A DNA stretch of 64,000 nucleotides from Paracoccaceae bacterium Fryx2 (GCA_032334235.1 JAVSGI010000005.1:62001-126000); one strand, 5' to 3'; shown: positions 17,616 through 26,009, counted from the first letter of the stretch. The notes: generated by a model not told the origin, from the sequence alone. Translations and numbers: made by a program.

Positions 17616-17966
17616 TTGCCCGTTATGGAACAGACCTCAAAGAAGAAGACCTCGAAGCCGTATTCACCTGAGTTCCGCGAGCGTGCGGTGCGGCTGGCGA
17701 TGGAACACCGCGATGATTATCAGAGCGAGGCTGCGGCGCTGACGGCGATTGCAGGTAAATTGGGCTGTTCGACGGACAGCCTTCGCGTCTGGATGCGACA
17801 GGTCCAGCGCGATGGTGGCGAACGGCCGGGACCTACCAGCGCTGAGATCGCGCGGATCAAAGAGCTTGAGCGCGAGAACCGGGAACTGCGGCAAGCGAAC
17901 GAGATTCTGCGCAAAGCTTCAGCGTATTTTGCCCAGGCGGAGCTCGACCGCCCGTTTCGCAAATGA
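17616..17966 (+). CDS. IS3-family OrfA (helix-turn-helix and leucine-zipper part of transposase)
   Basis: 116 residues. KPYSPEFRERAVRLAMEHRDDY and IAGKLGCSTDSLRVWMRQVQ form a transposase_8-type helix-turn-helix, followed by a heptad-leucine coil IKELERENRELRQANEILRKA that mediates multimerisation. The stop codon overlaps the orfB start (ATGA at 17963-17966). orfB lies in the -1 frame relative to orfA, so a fused OrfAB by programmed frameshifting is likely, as in other IS3 members. Confidence 0.92.
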   Translation: MPVMEQTSKKKTSKPYSPEFRERAVRLAMEHRDDYQSEAAALTAIAGKLGCSTDSLRVWMRQVQRDGGERPGPTSAEIARIKELERENRELRQANEILRKASAYFAQAELDRPFRK

Positions 17967-18868
17967 CTGCTTTCATTGAGGAAAGCCGAGAGGCATTCGG
18001 GGTCGAGCCGATCTGCAGGGCACTGCAGTTTGCCCCTTCCACCTTTTATGACCGGCGGGCGATCATGCGTGATCCTGACCGGGCCTCGGCCCGGGCCAAA
18101 TCGGATGCCGCCCTGAGCCTCAAGATCGACGCGGCCTGGGATGCCAACCGCAAGCTCTATGGCGCGCGGAAGATCTGGCATGTTTTGCGACGGCAGGGTG
18201 AAGACGCCGCCCGCTGCACCGTGGAACGATTGATGCGCCATCTGGGCATCAGGGGCGTGGTCCGTGGCAAGAAGGTCATCACGACCAATCCTGACACGTC
18301 TCTGCCTTGCCCGGACGACAAGGTGAACCGGCTGTTCATGGCGGATCGGCCGAACAAGCTGTGGGTTTCAGATTTCACCTATGTGCCCACATGGTCCGGC
18401 ACCGTCTACGTGGCCTTCGTCATCGACGTCTTTGCACGTCGTATTGTCGGTTGGCGCGTCTCGACATCGATGAAGACCCAGTTTGTGCTCGACGCGCTGG
18501 AGCAAGCGATCTGGCAAAGAAAGACGCCGGATAACAAGAGCTTGGTCCACCATTCGGACCGCGGATCACAATACCTGTCGATCAAATACACCGAACGCCT
18601 GGCCAAGGCCGAGATCGACCTTTCCGTTGGAACAGTTGGCGATGCCTATGACAACGCCTTGGCTGAATGCGTCATCGGCCTGTTCAAGACAGAGGTCATC
18701 AACCAGATCGGCCCCTGGAAATCAATGCGCGAGGTCGAATGGGAAACGCTGAAATGGATCGATTGGTATAACAACCGCCGCCTGCTTGGCCCAATCGGAT
18801 ACATCCCACCCGCAGAAGCAGAGGAGGCGTTCTATGCAAACCTGAACTCACTCGATATGGTCGCGTAG
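17963..18868 (+). CDS. IS3-family OrfB (DDE integrase core)
   Basis: 301 residues with an rve-type core. LYGARKIWHVLRRQG marks the HTH_21 segment; catalytic residues are in WVSDFTYVPTW (first Asp), VHHSDRGSQY (second Asp) and NALAECVIGLFKTE (Glu); the C-terminal YNNRRLLGPIGYIPPAEAE is typical of the family. Full length and uninterrupted, so the element may still be active. Confidence 0.93.
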   Translation: MTAFIEESREAFGVEPICRALQFAPSTFYDRRAIMRDPDRASARAKSDAALSLKIDAAWDANRKLYGARKIWHVLRRQGEDAARCTVERLMRHLGIRGVVRGKKVITTNPDTSLPCPDDKVNRLFMADRPNKLWVSDFTYVPTWSGTVYVAFVIDVFARRIVGWRVSTSMKTQFVLDALEQAIWQRKTPDNKSLVHHSDRGSQYLSIKYTERLAKAEIDLSVGTVGDAYDNALAECVIGLFKTEVINQIGPWKSMREVEWETLKWIDWYNNRRLLGPIGYIPPAEAEEAFYANLNSLDMVA

Positions 18869-18909
18869 TCATTGAACAAACCACCCTCCGGTAAACCCGG
18901 GGCGGTTCA

Positions 18910-18987
18910 GTAGTGGCAGGTGACGTTGTGTGCGGTGGCGCCCGCGGGAATGATCGGCAGGCGGTCGATGTTGCGTTTGAAAGCCAT
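18910..18987 (-). pseudogene. aioA: aioA fragment: first 26 codons of arsenite oxidase large subunit
   Basis: Starts 12 bp after the aioB stop with a GGGGGGCGGA ribosome site and reads MAFKRNIDRLPIIPAGATAH then NVTCHY, the typical AioA N-terminus just before the 3Fe-4S cluster motif. Only the first cluster cysteine (residue 24) remains; the next codon becomes TGA from the IS3 end. AioA is normally about 820-850 residues and carries the molybdopterin site, so arsenite oxidation from this locus is not possible unless the rest exists elsewhere. Confidence 0.85.
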
Positions 18988-18999
18988 GGTTCCGCCCCC

Positions 19000-19524
19000 C
19001 TATGCCAGCACGTTGGACAGACGGCCGTAGATCAGCTCGTCGGCCCCTTCGGCGTGGATGTCGCCCGCGTCATCCACCCGCAGCGCGAATTGCGGCAGGT
19101 TCTGCGTGGCGTGCCCCCAGACCTGCTGTCCGCCCTTTTCGCAATCGAACCGGCTGAAATGGCCGGGGCAGTTCAGCGTCTTGTCGGCGGCGTGATAGGA
19201 CAGGGCAAACCCCTTGTGCGGGCACAGCACCGAAAAGGCGACGATGTCGCCGTCAGGGCCCGCGCCGCCTTCGACCGCCGACCCCAGCTTCAGCAGGATG
19301 CCGGGGCTGTCGGCATCGGGATAGCCGATGTCCATCGGCTCGTTCACCTGCAGATCGGCGATGTTGGCCAGTCTGGTGGACGGATAGTCCAGCATGGCCC
19401 GGCCGGCCTGGGCCTGCGCCGGCCCCGCGGGCATCACGGTGGCGGCTGCCGCGCCGGCCACGCCCATGACGCCGCCGCGCAGGAACTGGCGTCGGCCGAC
19501 ATCGACCAGACGGTTGCATTTCAT
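19000..19524 (-). CDS. aioB: Arsenite oxidase small subunit (Rieske protein)
   Basis: 174 residues. A twin-arginine signal (GRRQFLRGGVMGVAGAAAAT) sends it to the periplasm together with AioA. The Rieske 2Fe-2S ligands are in CPHKG and CPGH (pattern CxH...CxxH), with SVL before and FSRFDCEKGGQQVWGHATQNLP after, matching AioB. It would pass electrons from AioA to a cytochrome or azurin. The gene is intact, but the partner subunit directly downstream is truncated after 26 codons. Confidence 0.92.
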   Translation of the reverse strand: MKCNRLVDVGRRQFLRGGVMGVAGAAAATVMPAGPAQAQAGRAMLDYPSTRLANIADLQVNEPMDIGYPDADSPGILLKLGSAVEGGAGPDGDIVAFSVLCPHKGFALSYHAADKTLNCPGHFSRFDCEKGGQQVWGHATQNLPQFALRVDDAGDIHAEGADELIYGRLSNVLA

Positions 19525-19636
19525 GGCTTGCTCCTCCCGAAAGCTTGCTTTGTGGCAGACAGGGTAGCAAAGCCGCGAAACGGTGTTTCAGCATTATCAA
19601 ATCGCCAACCATATGAAATTGTGAAACAATTAATGT

Positions 19637-19656
19637 CTGTTCGGTTTTCCGAACAG
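19637..19656. promoter_or_regulatory. Perfect palindrome upstream of aioB (candidate AioR site)
   Basis: CTGTTCGG and CCGAACAG form 8-bp arms around four bases, 113 bp upstream of the aioB start and 24 bp after the aioR stop. The distance suits an upstream activator site for AioR. It has no T-run on either side, so it is a poor terminator. A second, weaker palindrome (AATTGT-TTC-ACAATT) lies just nearer to aioB. No GG-N10-GC sigma-54 core was found in the interval 19525-19679. Confidence 0.5.
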
Positions 19657-19679
19657 GTGCGTGCCGGGGCGCGCGGCGA

Positions 19680-20903
19680 TCAGAGGCCCAGCTTCTGCAT
19701 CTTTTCCCACAGTGTGGTGCGCGAGATCCTCAGGCGCCTCGCCGCCTCGGTCATCTGTCCGCCGCAGGCTTCCAGCACCCGCTGGATGTGCAGTCGTTCC
19801 GCCGCGTCGCGCACGTCCGACAGACTTGCCGGACTGGCCGAGACAGCCTCGATTTCCGGAAACAGGTGGACCGGCATCAGGATGTCCTGCTGCGCCACTG
19901 CCATGGCCTGCCGCAGTCGCGCCCGCAGCTCGCGGCCATTTTCTGGCCAGTCATGGGCGCGCACGGCGGCTTCGGTCTGGGGCGAGATTCCCCGCATCGG
20001 CTGCCCGCGCAGGGCGTTGAAGGCGGCGAACAACCGGTGCAGCAGCCAGACCGCATCTTCCGGCCGGTCCTTCAGCGGGGGGATTGGGATCTCGAGCCGG
20101 TTCAGCCGATGAAGCAGGTCGCCCCGGACGCGGTTCGGTTTCACCGCAATGGTCGTGTCGGTGCCGCAGGCCGTGACAATGCGGGCGGGCGTTCCCCGGT
20201 CAAGCCAGACCATCAACCCGTCCTGAAGGGCACGGTCCATGTGGCAAAGGCCGTTCAGGAAGATCGTGCCCTCGCCAACCTCGGTCATCGCCGCGCGCAA
20301 TGCGGCGGCGGTGTCTTCCGCCCGCGCCAGGTTGGCGTGCGCAAAGAGGGCGGCCCTGCGGTCCGACAGGCTGTGGATCTGCCGGGCCACCAGCAGTTTC
20401 CCCGTGCCGCCCGCGCCACGGATCAGCACCGGAAGGTCCGAGCCTGCCGCCTGCACGGCAAGGTCGTCGATGCGCCGCGCGGCGGTGCTGATGCCCAGCA
20501 GGCCGACATCCTTTCCCGCTTTTTCAGGGGCCACGAGCATCGCCAGCCGTTCCAGGAACTCGGCCATCGCGAAGGGCTTGGTGATGTAGTCCGCCGCCCC
20601 CGCCTTCAGCAGGCGGACCGCCTGATCGATGCCGCCCTGCCCGGTGATGAACAGGAAGGGCGGCGGCGTCATGGTGCGGCACAGCGTCTCGAACAACTCT
20701 TCCCCCGTGCCGTCGGGCAGCCGAATGTCGCAGATCACCGCGTCGATCGGCGCGCGCGGGGTGCGAAGCGCGCCGACGGCGCGGTTGACCAGCTTCAGCC
20801 AGATCACCTCGGCGCCCTCCAGCCGAAGCCGCTGGTCGAGCGAGGCGCCCATGATCTCGTCATCTTCGACCAATGCGATGCGGCGGCCCGACAGCAGGCT
20901 CAT
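19680..20903 (-). CDS. aioR: AioR response regulator (NtrC-like, degenerate AAA+ domain)
   Basis: 407 residues: receiver domain (acceptor Asp in VICDIRLPDG, about residue 59; switch Lys in YITKPFA), an AAA+ domain and a C-terminal Fis-type helix-turn-helix (MTEAARRLRISRTTLWEKM). In the AAA+ part Walker A is GAGGTGKLLVA, but the region that normally carries the GAFTGA sigma-54 contact loop is missing, and Walker B reads GTIFLNG instead of GTLFLDE. The arginine-finger segment (RVRGDLLHRLNRLEIPIPPL) is kept. It should respond to arsenite through AioX and AioS; its stop-start overlaps aioS by 4 bp. Confidence 0.85.
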   Translation of the reverse strand: MSLLSGRRIALVEDDEIMGASLDQRLRLEGAEVIWLKLVNRAVGALRTPRAPIDAVICDIRLPDGTGEELFETLCRTMTPPPFLFITGQGGIDQAVRLLKAGAADYITKPFAMAEFLERLAMLVAPEKAGKDVGLLGISTAARRIDDLAVQAAGSDLPVLIRGAGGTGKLLVARQIHSLSDRRAALFAHANLARAEDTAAALRAAMTEVGEGTIFLNGLCHMDRALQDGLMVWLDRGTPARIVTACGTDTTIAVKPNRVRGDLLHRLNRLEIPIPPLKDRPEDAVWLLHRLFAAFNALRGQPMRGISPQTEAAVRAHDWPENGRELRARLRQAMAVAQQDILMPVHLFPEIEAVSASPASLSDVRDAAERLHIQRVLEACGGQMTEAARRLRISRTTLWEKMQKLGL

Positions 20904-22312
20904 GGCGCGGCCCGTTCCGGAAAGAGGATGCGGATTTCCGTCAGACCGGGGCCGCGCGCATGGACGATCCGCGCCCCCGTCCGCGACGCCAGTTCCCGGA
21001 CCAGCCGCAGCCCCACCCCGCCGCCGCCCGGCGGCACGCGATCATCCGACAGCAGCCGCGTCGCAGCCGAAGCCGTCAGGCCCGGCCCGTCATCGCTGAC
21101 GCGCAGGTCCAGCCCTTCCGGCGTGTCTGCCACCCGCAAGCCGACCGTGCCGCCATGCCCCGCCGCCTGCGAGGCATTCAGCAGCAGGTTCAGCGCGATC
21201 TGGCGCACCGGCATCGCCTGCCAGCGCGCCAGATCGGCCGCATCGACCCGCCAGTCCAGCCGTTGACCCTGACGCACGGTTTCGGGTTCGAACAGCAGTT
21301 TCAGGTCCGCGAAATCCTCGCGCGCAAGGGGCACGCCCTGCCGGTCCATCCGGTTCTGTTCCAGCGTCGCGCGGGCGACATCGCGCAGGTGCCGCAACCC
21401 GCGGTCCAGCAGCGCCGCCGCATCGCGCACCACCTCGGGCCGGTCGGCATAGCTGAGGATGGTGTCGGTGGCGTTCAGCAGGCCGCCCAGCGGGTTGTTG
21501 ATCTCGTGTGCCAGCGACGACGACAGACGGCCAAGGCTGACGAACCGCTCGCGCTCGGCCAGGCGGCGTTCGGCATCGGCCTTGGCGCTGCCCGCCTCGA
21601 CCATGGCGTTGTAGGTGCGGAACAGCCGGGCCAGTTCCTTGTCGCCGACGGGAATCTCCGCCTCGGCAATCGCCTCGGGCTGGCCCTCGGCCGCCGACAT
21701 CCGCGCCGACAGCAGCGTCACCGGGCGCAACATGCGGCGCATCGCCAGATAGCCGCCGGTCGCCAGCGTCAGCGTCGCCAGCGCGTTCCCCGCCAGAAGC
21801 AGCACCAGAACCCGCCGCCGTTCCGCCGCCAGATCAGAAACATCCAGTTCGGTCAGCATCTTCCCGACGGTGCGGCCCTGGTAGGTCAGGTCGGCCAGCA
21901 CCCGCACATGCGCGTCGGCCCCGGCCAGCGTGACCTGCTCGATGGTCTGCGCACCGGCCAGCAGCGGCCCCAGATCGCTGTCAACCGGCGCGCGGTTGGG
22001 GTCCGAGGCGGCAACCACGGCGCCATCCTCGTCGGCCACCACGGTCAGGACCGTGCGCTGCCCGGCCATCGCCTGCCTTGCGCGGTCCAGAATGTCATAG
22101 ACCTCCCAGACATCGCGGCGCAGGACCGCGGGCCCCAGCGCGATGGCCAGCCCGTCCACGTGCAGGCGGGCCAGTTCGCGCAGGCGGTCCTCCTGCACCT
22201 TGCCGAGGGCCGTCATCACCTGCTGCGAAGCGACGACACCCACCAGCACCATCATCCCGGCGGCGATCATCGGCACCTTGATCGACAGGGGCAGGCTGCC
22301 CGACAGCCTCAT
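20900..22312 (-). CDS. aioS: AioS sensor histidine kinase
   Basis: 470 residues. Membrane segments lie at about 10-30 (SIKVPMIAAGMMVLVGVVAS) and about 165-190 (RRVLVLLLAGNALATLTLATGG), framing a periplasmic domain, followed by a HAMP-like linker. Kinase boxes are SSLAHEINNPLGG (H-box), NLLLNASQAAG (N-box), VSDDGPG (G1) and PGGGGVGLRLV (G2). It phosphorylates AioR after arsenite-loaded AioX signals. It overlaps both aioR and aioX by 4 bp, so X, S and R are one operon. Confidence 0.88.
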   Translation of the reverse strand: MRLSGSLPLSIKVPMIAAGMMVLVGVVASQQVMTALGKVQEDRLRELARLHVDGLAIALGPAVLRRDVWEVYDILDRARQAMAGQRTVLTVVADEDGAVVAASDPNRAPVDSDLGPLLAGAQTIEQVTLAGADAHVRVLADLTYQGRTVGKMLTELDVSDLAAERRRVLVLLLAGNALATLTLATGGYLAMRRMLRPVTLLSARMSAAEGQPEAIAEAEIPVGDKELARLFRTYNAMVEAGSAKADAERRLAERERFVSLGRLSSSLAHEINNPLGGLLNATDTILSYADRPEVVRDAAALLDRGLRHLRDVARATLEQNRMDRQGVPLAREDFADLKLLFEPETVRQGQRLDWRVDAADLARWQAMPVRQIALNLLLNASQAAGHGGTVGLRVADTPEGLDLRVSDDGPGLTASAATRLLSDDRVPPGGGGVGLRLVRELASRTGARIVHARGPGLTEIRILFPERAAP

Positions 22313-23151
22313 GGCGCCGCCACCATCCGCATTCGCTGGCGGATGCCCTCGAACAGCGCGATGTCCCCGGCCACCACGCCGTCAAGCTGCAGGAGCGACA
22401 GCGCGGCGCGGCCGTCCCCGGTCCTGTCCAGCGCCATGAGAACGTCGCGCAGCACCGAAACGGTGTCGTCCGCCGCCCTGTCCTTGCGCACCACGAAGGG
22501 CGGGAAGCCCAGGGGTTCGGACCGGGCGATGATCCTGGTGCGCGCGGTCAGGTCGGGTTCCAGCGCGGACAGGGCCTCCCACACGTATCCGTCGACGCTG
22601 CCCGACCGTGTCAGCCCCCCCGCCACCGCGCGCACCACGTTGCGGTGGCCATAGGTGAACAGGAAGCTCGCGAAGAACGTGTCCGGCCGCTCGCCCATCC
22701 GGGCCAGGTCGGATGCGGTCACCAGCCAGCCGGAATTGCTGTCGGGGTCGGAAAAGGCATGGGTGCCGCCCCGCAGGTCCGGCAGGCCCCGGGCGGAGTC
22801 GGTCGCGGCGGCGATCAGGTAGGACCGATACAGCGGCGCACCCCGCCAGACCGGCACGCCGATCAGGGCAAGTGCCGCTTCGTGCTGCAGGAACGGATAG
22901 CCGCACAGCCAGGCCGCATCGACGGTTCCTTCCAGCAGCAGGCCCGTCACCTCGCGGTAGGTCCGGCGCTGCACAAGCTCGACCGTCCGACCGGTGCCCC
23001 TGCCCAGCGCGGACCTAAGCCGGGCAATGATCTCGGCGTCGTTGTCCAGGAAAACCGGGGTCAGGCCCAGCCGGATCGTGCCCGCCGCCCGTGCGATGCA
23101 GGGGGCGGCAAGGCAGGCCCCTGACGCCGCAAGAAATTTGCGTCGATCCAT
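22309..23151 (-). CDS. aioX: AioX periplasmic arsenite-binding protein
   Basis: 280 residues of the PhnD/phosphonate-binding fold. The start at 23151 gives a twin-arginine/Sec-like leader (MDRRKFLAASGACLAAPCIARA) and a GGGGAGGA ribosome site upstream; the open frame extends further but without such features. YREVTGLLLEGTVDAAWLCGYPFLQ carries a cysteine (about residue 92) of the type used by AioX to bind As(III), and DPDSNSGW is typical of the fold. It is the first gene of aioXSR; divergent from phaC across a 512-bp gap. Confidence 0.87.
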   Translation of the reverse strand: MDRRKFLAASGACLAAPCIARAAGTIRLGLTPVFLDNDAEIIARLRSALGRGTGRTVELVQRRTYREVTGLLLEGTVDAAWLCGYPFLQHEAALALIGVPVWRGAPLYRSYLIAAATDSARGLPDLRGGTHAFSDPDSNSGWLVTASDLARMGERPDTFFASFLFTYGHRNVVRAVAGGLTRSGSVDGYVWEALSALEPDLTARTRIIARSEPLGFPPFVVRKDRAADDTVSVLRDVLMALDRTGDGRAALSLLQLDGVVAGDIALFEGIRQRMRMVAAP

Positions 23152-23663
23152 GCTCGCAAAGTCCTCCCCTCGGGCAGCATGACGCCGGTTTCCGTTTCCC
23201 GCAACGGCCTTTGTCGGGGCAGATCCGGCCACCTGCACGGGGTCGGCGCGTCGATCGGCGGACGGCAATCGGCGGACGGCAGTCGGCGGACGGCAGTCGC
23301 GCGCGCAGCCTCGGGCGGAATGCCGGAAAGACCGTCCTCCGTCTGGCCGTCCACCCCGCCGCGGCGCGGCATCGCCGCCTCCGGCAAGCCGCGGGCAGTT
23401 GTCAGGGGCGGTATCGACGGCCCGCGCGGGTGCTTGCGCCCCGGCAGGCGCTGGTCGGAAAGCCTGTCCACCGCAGGGCCGGGCCGCCCCGTGCACCGGC
23501 AAAGGGCCCGCCGCTCCGCCGCCGCCAGCCTGCCGGACTTTGGATCGAAAGGCAGTTCCGGCTGGGTTGAGGGGGTGATCTGTGGCAAAGTCGGGACGCG
23601 CGTGCCCGGGAACGCTGGTTCCCCGTTTGGCGGGCGGCAAGCCCCTTAGGACATGAGGCCCCG
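23152..23663. other. 512-bp intergenic region between aioX and phaC
   Basis: The two flanking genes diverge, so promoters for both should lie here. It is very GC-rich and contains a 14-bp tandem repeat (23254-23295). Open frames in it have no recognisable protein features or ribosome sites. The end nearest phaC has no clear promoter match. Confidence 0.5.
23254..23295. repeat. 14-bp tandem repeat, three units
   Basis: Units ATCGGCGGACGGCA, ATCGGCGGACGGCA and GTCGGCGGACGGCA follow each other without gap, then GTCG. It lies in the aioX-phaC gap. Confidence 0.8.
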
Positions 23664-25466
23664 ATGACCCGAACCCCGAAAGCACAAGAAAGCCTTGCAG
23701 CCGCGCCGGTTGCTGCCGGGCTGCCGGCAGTGGTCGCACCCCGGCCCGCCCCCCCGCAGGACCATCCGCACCGCAACTTCGACCGGGCGGTCAGGGGGGC
23801 CATGGCGCGGCTGAGCGGCGGGGTCTCGCCCCACGCCTTCCTCGAAGCCTGGAGCGACTGGGCGCAGCATCTGGCGCAATCGCCCGGCCGCCAGATCGAT
23901 CTCGCCGAACATGCGCAGCACAATGCGCTCAAGCTGATGGCGCTGACGACCAGCCCTGCCGACGCGCCGCCCTTTGCCCCGAAGCCCTATGACCACCGCT
24001 TCGACCATCCCGGCTGGCAGAGCCTGCCGTTCCAGATGTGGCAGCAGGGCTTTCTGGCGGTGCAGGACTGGTGGGACCATGCCACCGACGCCACGCGCGG
24101 ATTGCGGCAGGAGGATGCCGACCGCACCCGCTTTCTGGCCCGCCAGACGCTCGACGTGCTCTCGCCGGCCAATTTTCCCCTGCTCAACCCCGAGATCATC
24201 GCCGAAACGGTCAGGACCGGCGGTCTGAACCTGACCGAAGGGGCGGCGCATTTCACGCATGACGTGCTGAAGACGCTGTCGGGGCAGCGCGACCCTGCGC
24301 CCGAAGGCTACCGCATCGGCGAGGATCTGGCCTGCACCCCCGGTCAGGTGGTGTTCCGCAACGACCTGTTCGAACTGATCCAGTATGCGCCGCAGACCGC
24401 ACAGGTGCAGGCCCGGCCGATCCTGATCGTCCCGGCCTGGATCATGAAATACTACATCCTTGACCTGTCGCCGCACAACTCGATGGTCGGATACCTCGTC
24501 GGCCAGGGCTTCACCGTGTTCATGATATCGTGGTGCAACCCGACCGCCGACCAGCGCGACCTGGCGCTGGAGGATTACCGCAAGCGCGGTGTGATGGCGG
24601 CCCTCGATGTCGTCTCTGCGATCGTGCCCGACACGCAGGTGCATTCGGTCGGCTACTGTCTGGGCGGCACGATGCTGGCGATTGCGGCGGCCACGATGGC
24701 ACGCGACGGCGACGACCGGCTGGCCTCGGTCACGCTGATGGCGGCACAGGTCGATTTCGCAGAGGCGGGCGAACTGCTGCTGTTTCTCGACGAAAGCCAG
24801 ATCGCCTTCCTGGAAGATCTGATGTGGGAACAGGGCTATCTGGACCGCCCCCAGATGGCCCGGGCCTTTGCCGCGATCCGGGCCGAAGACCTGATCTACA
24901 CCCGCAACGTGCAGCGCTATTTCCTGGGGCGGGATGACCTGCCGACCGATATCGGGGTCTGGAACGCCGACGCCACGCGGATGCCCGCACGGATGCATTC
25001 GCAATATCTGCGCAGCCTGTTTCTGGAAAACCGGCTGACGGCGGGGCGGTTCGCGGTTGAAGGCCGGGTCATCGCGCTGAAAGACATCGACGCGCCGCTG
25101 TTCGTGATCGGCACCGAAGCCGACCACATCGCGCCGTGGCGGTCGGTCTACAAGACCCAGTTGTTCACCGATTGCGACCTGAGCTTCGTGCTGACCAAGG
25201 GCGGGCACAACGGCGGCATTCTCAGCGAGCCGGGGCACAAGGGGCGGCATTACCGCCTGTCGCACCGCCCGGCCGGGGCGCTTTACGCAGGCCCCGATGC
25301 CTGGCTGGCGCAGCACCCGGCCAGGCCGGGGTCGTGGTGGCCCGCCTGGGCAGACTGGCTGCAGGCTCGCGGGGGCGGTCCGGCTCCGGCTCCGGCGATG
25401 GGCGCACCCGACAGGGGCCACGCTCCGGTCGGTGACGCGCCCGGCACCTATGTCTTCCAGCCGTGA
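23664..25466 (+). CDS. phaC: Poly(3-hydroxyalkanoate) synthase (PhaC)
   Basis: 600 residues. The N-terminal NFDRAVRGAMARLSGG, HAFLEAWSDWAQHLAQSPG segment matches the PHB-polymerase N-terminal domain. The alpha/beta-hydrolase core has the lipase-like box GYCLGG with the nucleophile Cys332, Asp487 in GTEADHIAPW and His515 in KGGHNGG, the complete catalytic triad. It polymerises (R)-3-hydroxybutyryl-CoA on granules. Family length is about 560-600. A proline/alanine-rich tail of about 40 residues ends the protein. It stands alone here; phaA/phaB and phasin genes are not adjacent. Confidence 0.92.
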   Translation: MTRTPKAQESLAAAPVAAGLPAVVAPRPAPPQDHPHRNFDRAVRGAMARLSGGVSPHAFLEAWSDWAQHLAQSPGRQIDLAEHAQHNALKLMALTTSPADAPPFAPKPYDHRFDHPGWQSLPFQMWQQGFLAVQDWWDHATDATRGLRQEDADRTRFLARQTLDVLSPANFPLLNPEIIAETVRTGGLNLTEGAAHFTHDVLKTLSGQRDPAPEGYRIGEDLACTPGQVVFRNDLFELIQYAPQTAQVQARPILIVPAWIMKYYILDLSPHNSMVGYLVGQGFTVFMISWCNPTADQRDLALEDYRKRGVMAALDVVSAIVPDTQVHSVGYCLGGTMLAIAAATMARDGDDRLASVTLMAAQVDFAEAGELLLFLDESQIAFLEDLMWEQGYLDRPQMARAFAAIRAEDLIYTRNVQRYFLGRDDLPTDIGVWNADATRMPARMHSQYLRSLFLENRLTAGRFAVEGRVIALKDIDAPLFVIGTEADHIAPWRSVYKTQLFTDCDLSFVLTKGGHNGGILSEPGHKGRHYRLSHRPAGALYAGPDAWLAQHPARPGSWWPAWADWLQARGGGPAPAPAMGAPDRGHAPVGDAPGTYVFQP

Positions 25467-25593
25467 CCGGGGAAAGCCCGCGGTCGGCGGCATCTGGCCG
25501 CCGCCGAGGTTGTGTCACGGCGCAGCAGCGGCTGCGCCAGCCAGGCACGGGCGACCGTTGCGGGCGCCCGTGCCGCTTGACAGGGAAGCGTGA

Positions 25594-25854
25594 TCAGCAG
25601 GCGGCGATGAAACGCTGGCCTGCCGAATTGCGGTAGTAGCATTGGCCCTGCTGCGGTGCCGGGCCGATCAGAGTCGAGGCCGCGACGCCGACGGCGGCAC
25701 CGATCAGGGCGCCTTGGGTGCGGTCGTCTCTATCGGAGACCGCAGCGCCGAGTGCTGCACCGCCGAGTGCGCCCATGGCGGCATTCTGGTCGGTGGTGGC
25801 GCAGGCAGACAGCGACAGGGCGAGAATCGGCAGGATCAGGACGAATTTTTTCAT
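25594..25854 (-). CDS. Small glycine-zipper lipoprotein
   Basis: 86 residues. MKKFVLILPILALSLSAC is a lipoprotein signal with Cys18 as the lipidation site. A glycine-zipper region follows (MGALGGAALGAAVSD, GALIGAAVGVAAST), then a C-terminal GQCYYRNSAGQRFIAAC with two cysteines. The start at 25854 is set by this signal; an upstream in-frame ATG would add 39 residues without function. Role unknown; similar proteins are envelope-associated. A second such lipoprotein is at 46667. Confidence 0.75.
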   Translation of the reverse strand: MKKFVLILPILALSLSACATTDQNAAMGALGGAALGAAVSDRDDRTQGALIGAAVGVAASTLIGPAPQQGQCYYRNSAGQRFIAAC

Positions 25855-26009
25855 GGCAGCCTCGTTAGGGGAATGTGCTCTGATCATACAACGACTCAGG
25901 ATCGGAATTGTTCCATTGAAATGCGTGGCGGCGGTTTCCTGCCGGGCACCGGGGCGGGCAGCGGCGAACATTAGAAATCGCCCGTGGCGTCAGGCCTTGT
26001 CATGGCGGG

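Larger units (their letters stand above)
17575..18909 (+). mobile_element. IS3-family insertion sequence (1335 bp)
   Basis: Perfect 26-bp terminal inverted repeats lie at 17575-17600 and 18884-18909 (starting TGAACCGCCCCGGG). It has the typical two overlapping frames orfA and orfB. The copy looks intact, but the flanking bases differ (GTC on the left, GTA on the right), so there is no 3-4 bp target duplication; the two sides come from different loci (an istA fragment and aioA). Confidence 0.93.

Noticed and set aside
17571-18913. Target-site duplication around the IS3-family element
   Set aside because: The bases on the two sides (GTC and GTA, or CGT and TAG if one more base is included in the element) do not match.
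19525-19679. Sigma-54 promoter for aioBA
   Set aside because: No GG followed by GC at the required 10-base spacing was found by eye on the coding strand.
23179-23649. Possible small genes in the aioX-phaC gap
   Set aside because: Arg/Gly/Ser/Pro-rich translations, a tandem repeat inside, and no ribosome site; treated as non-coding.
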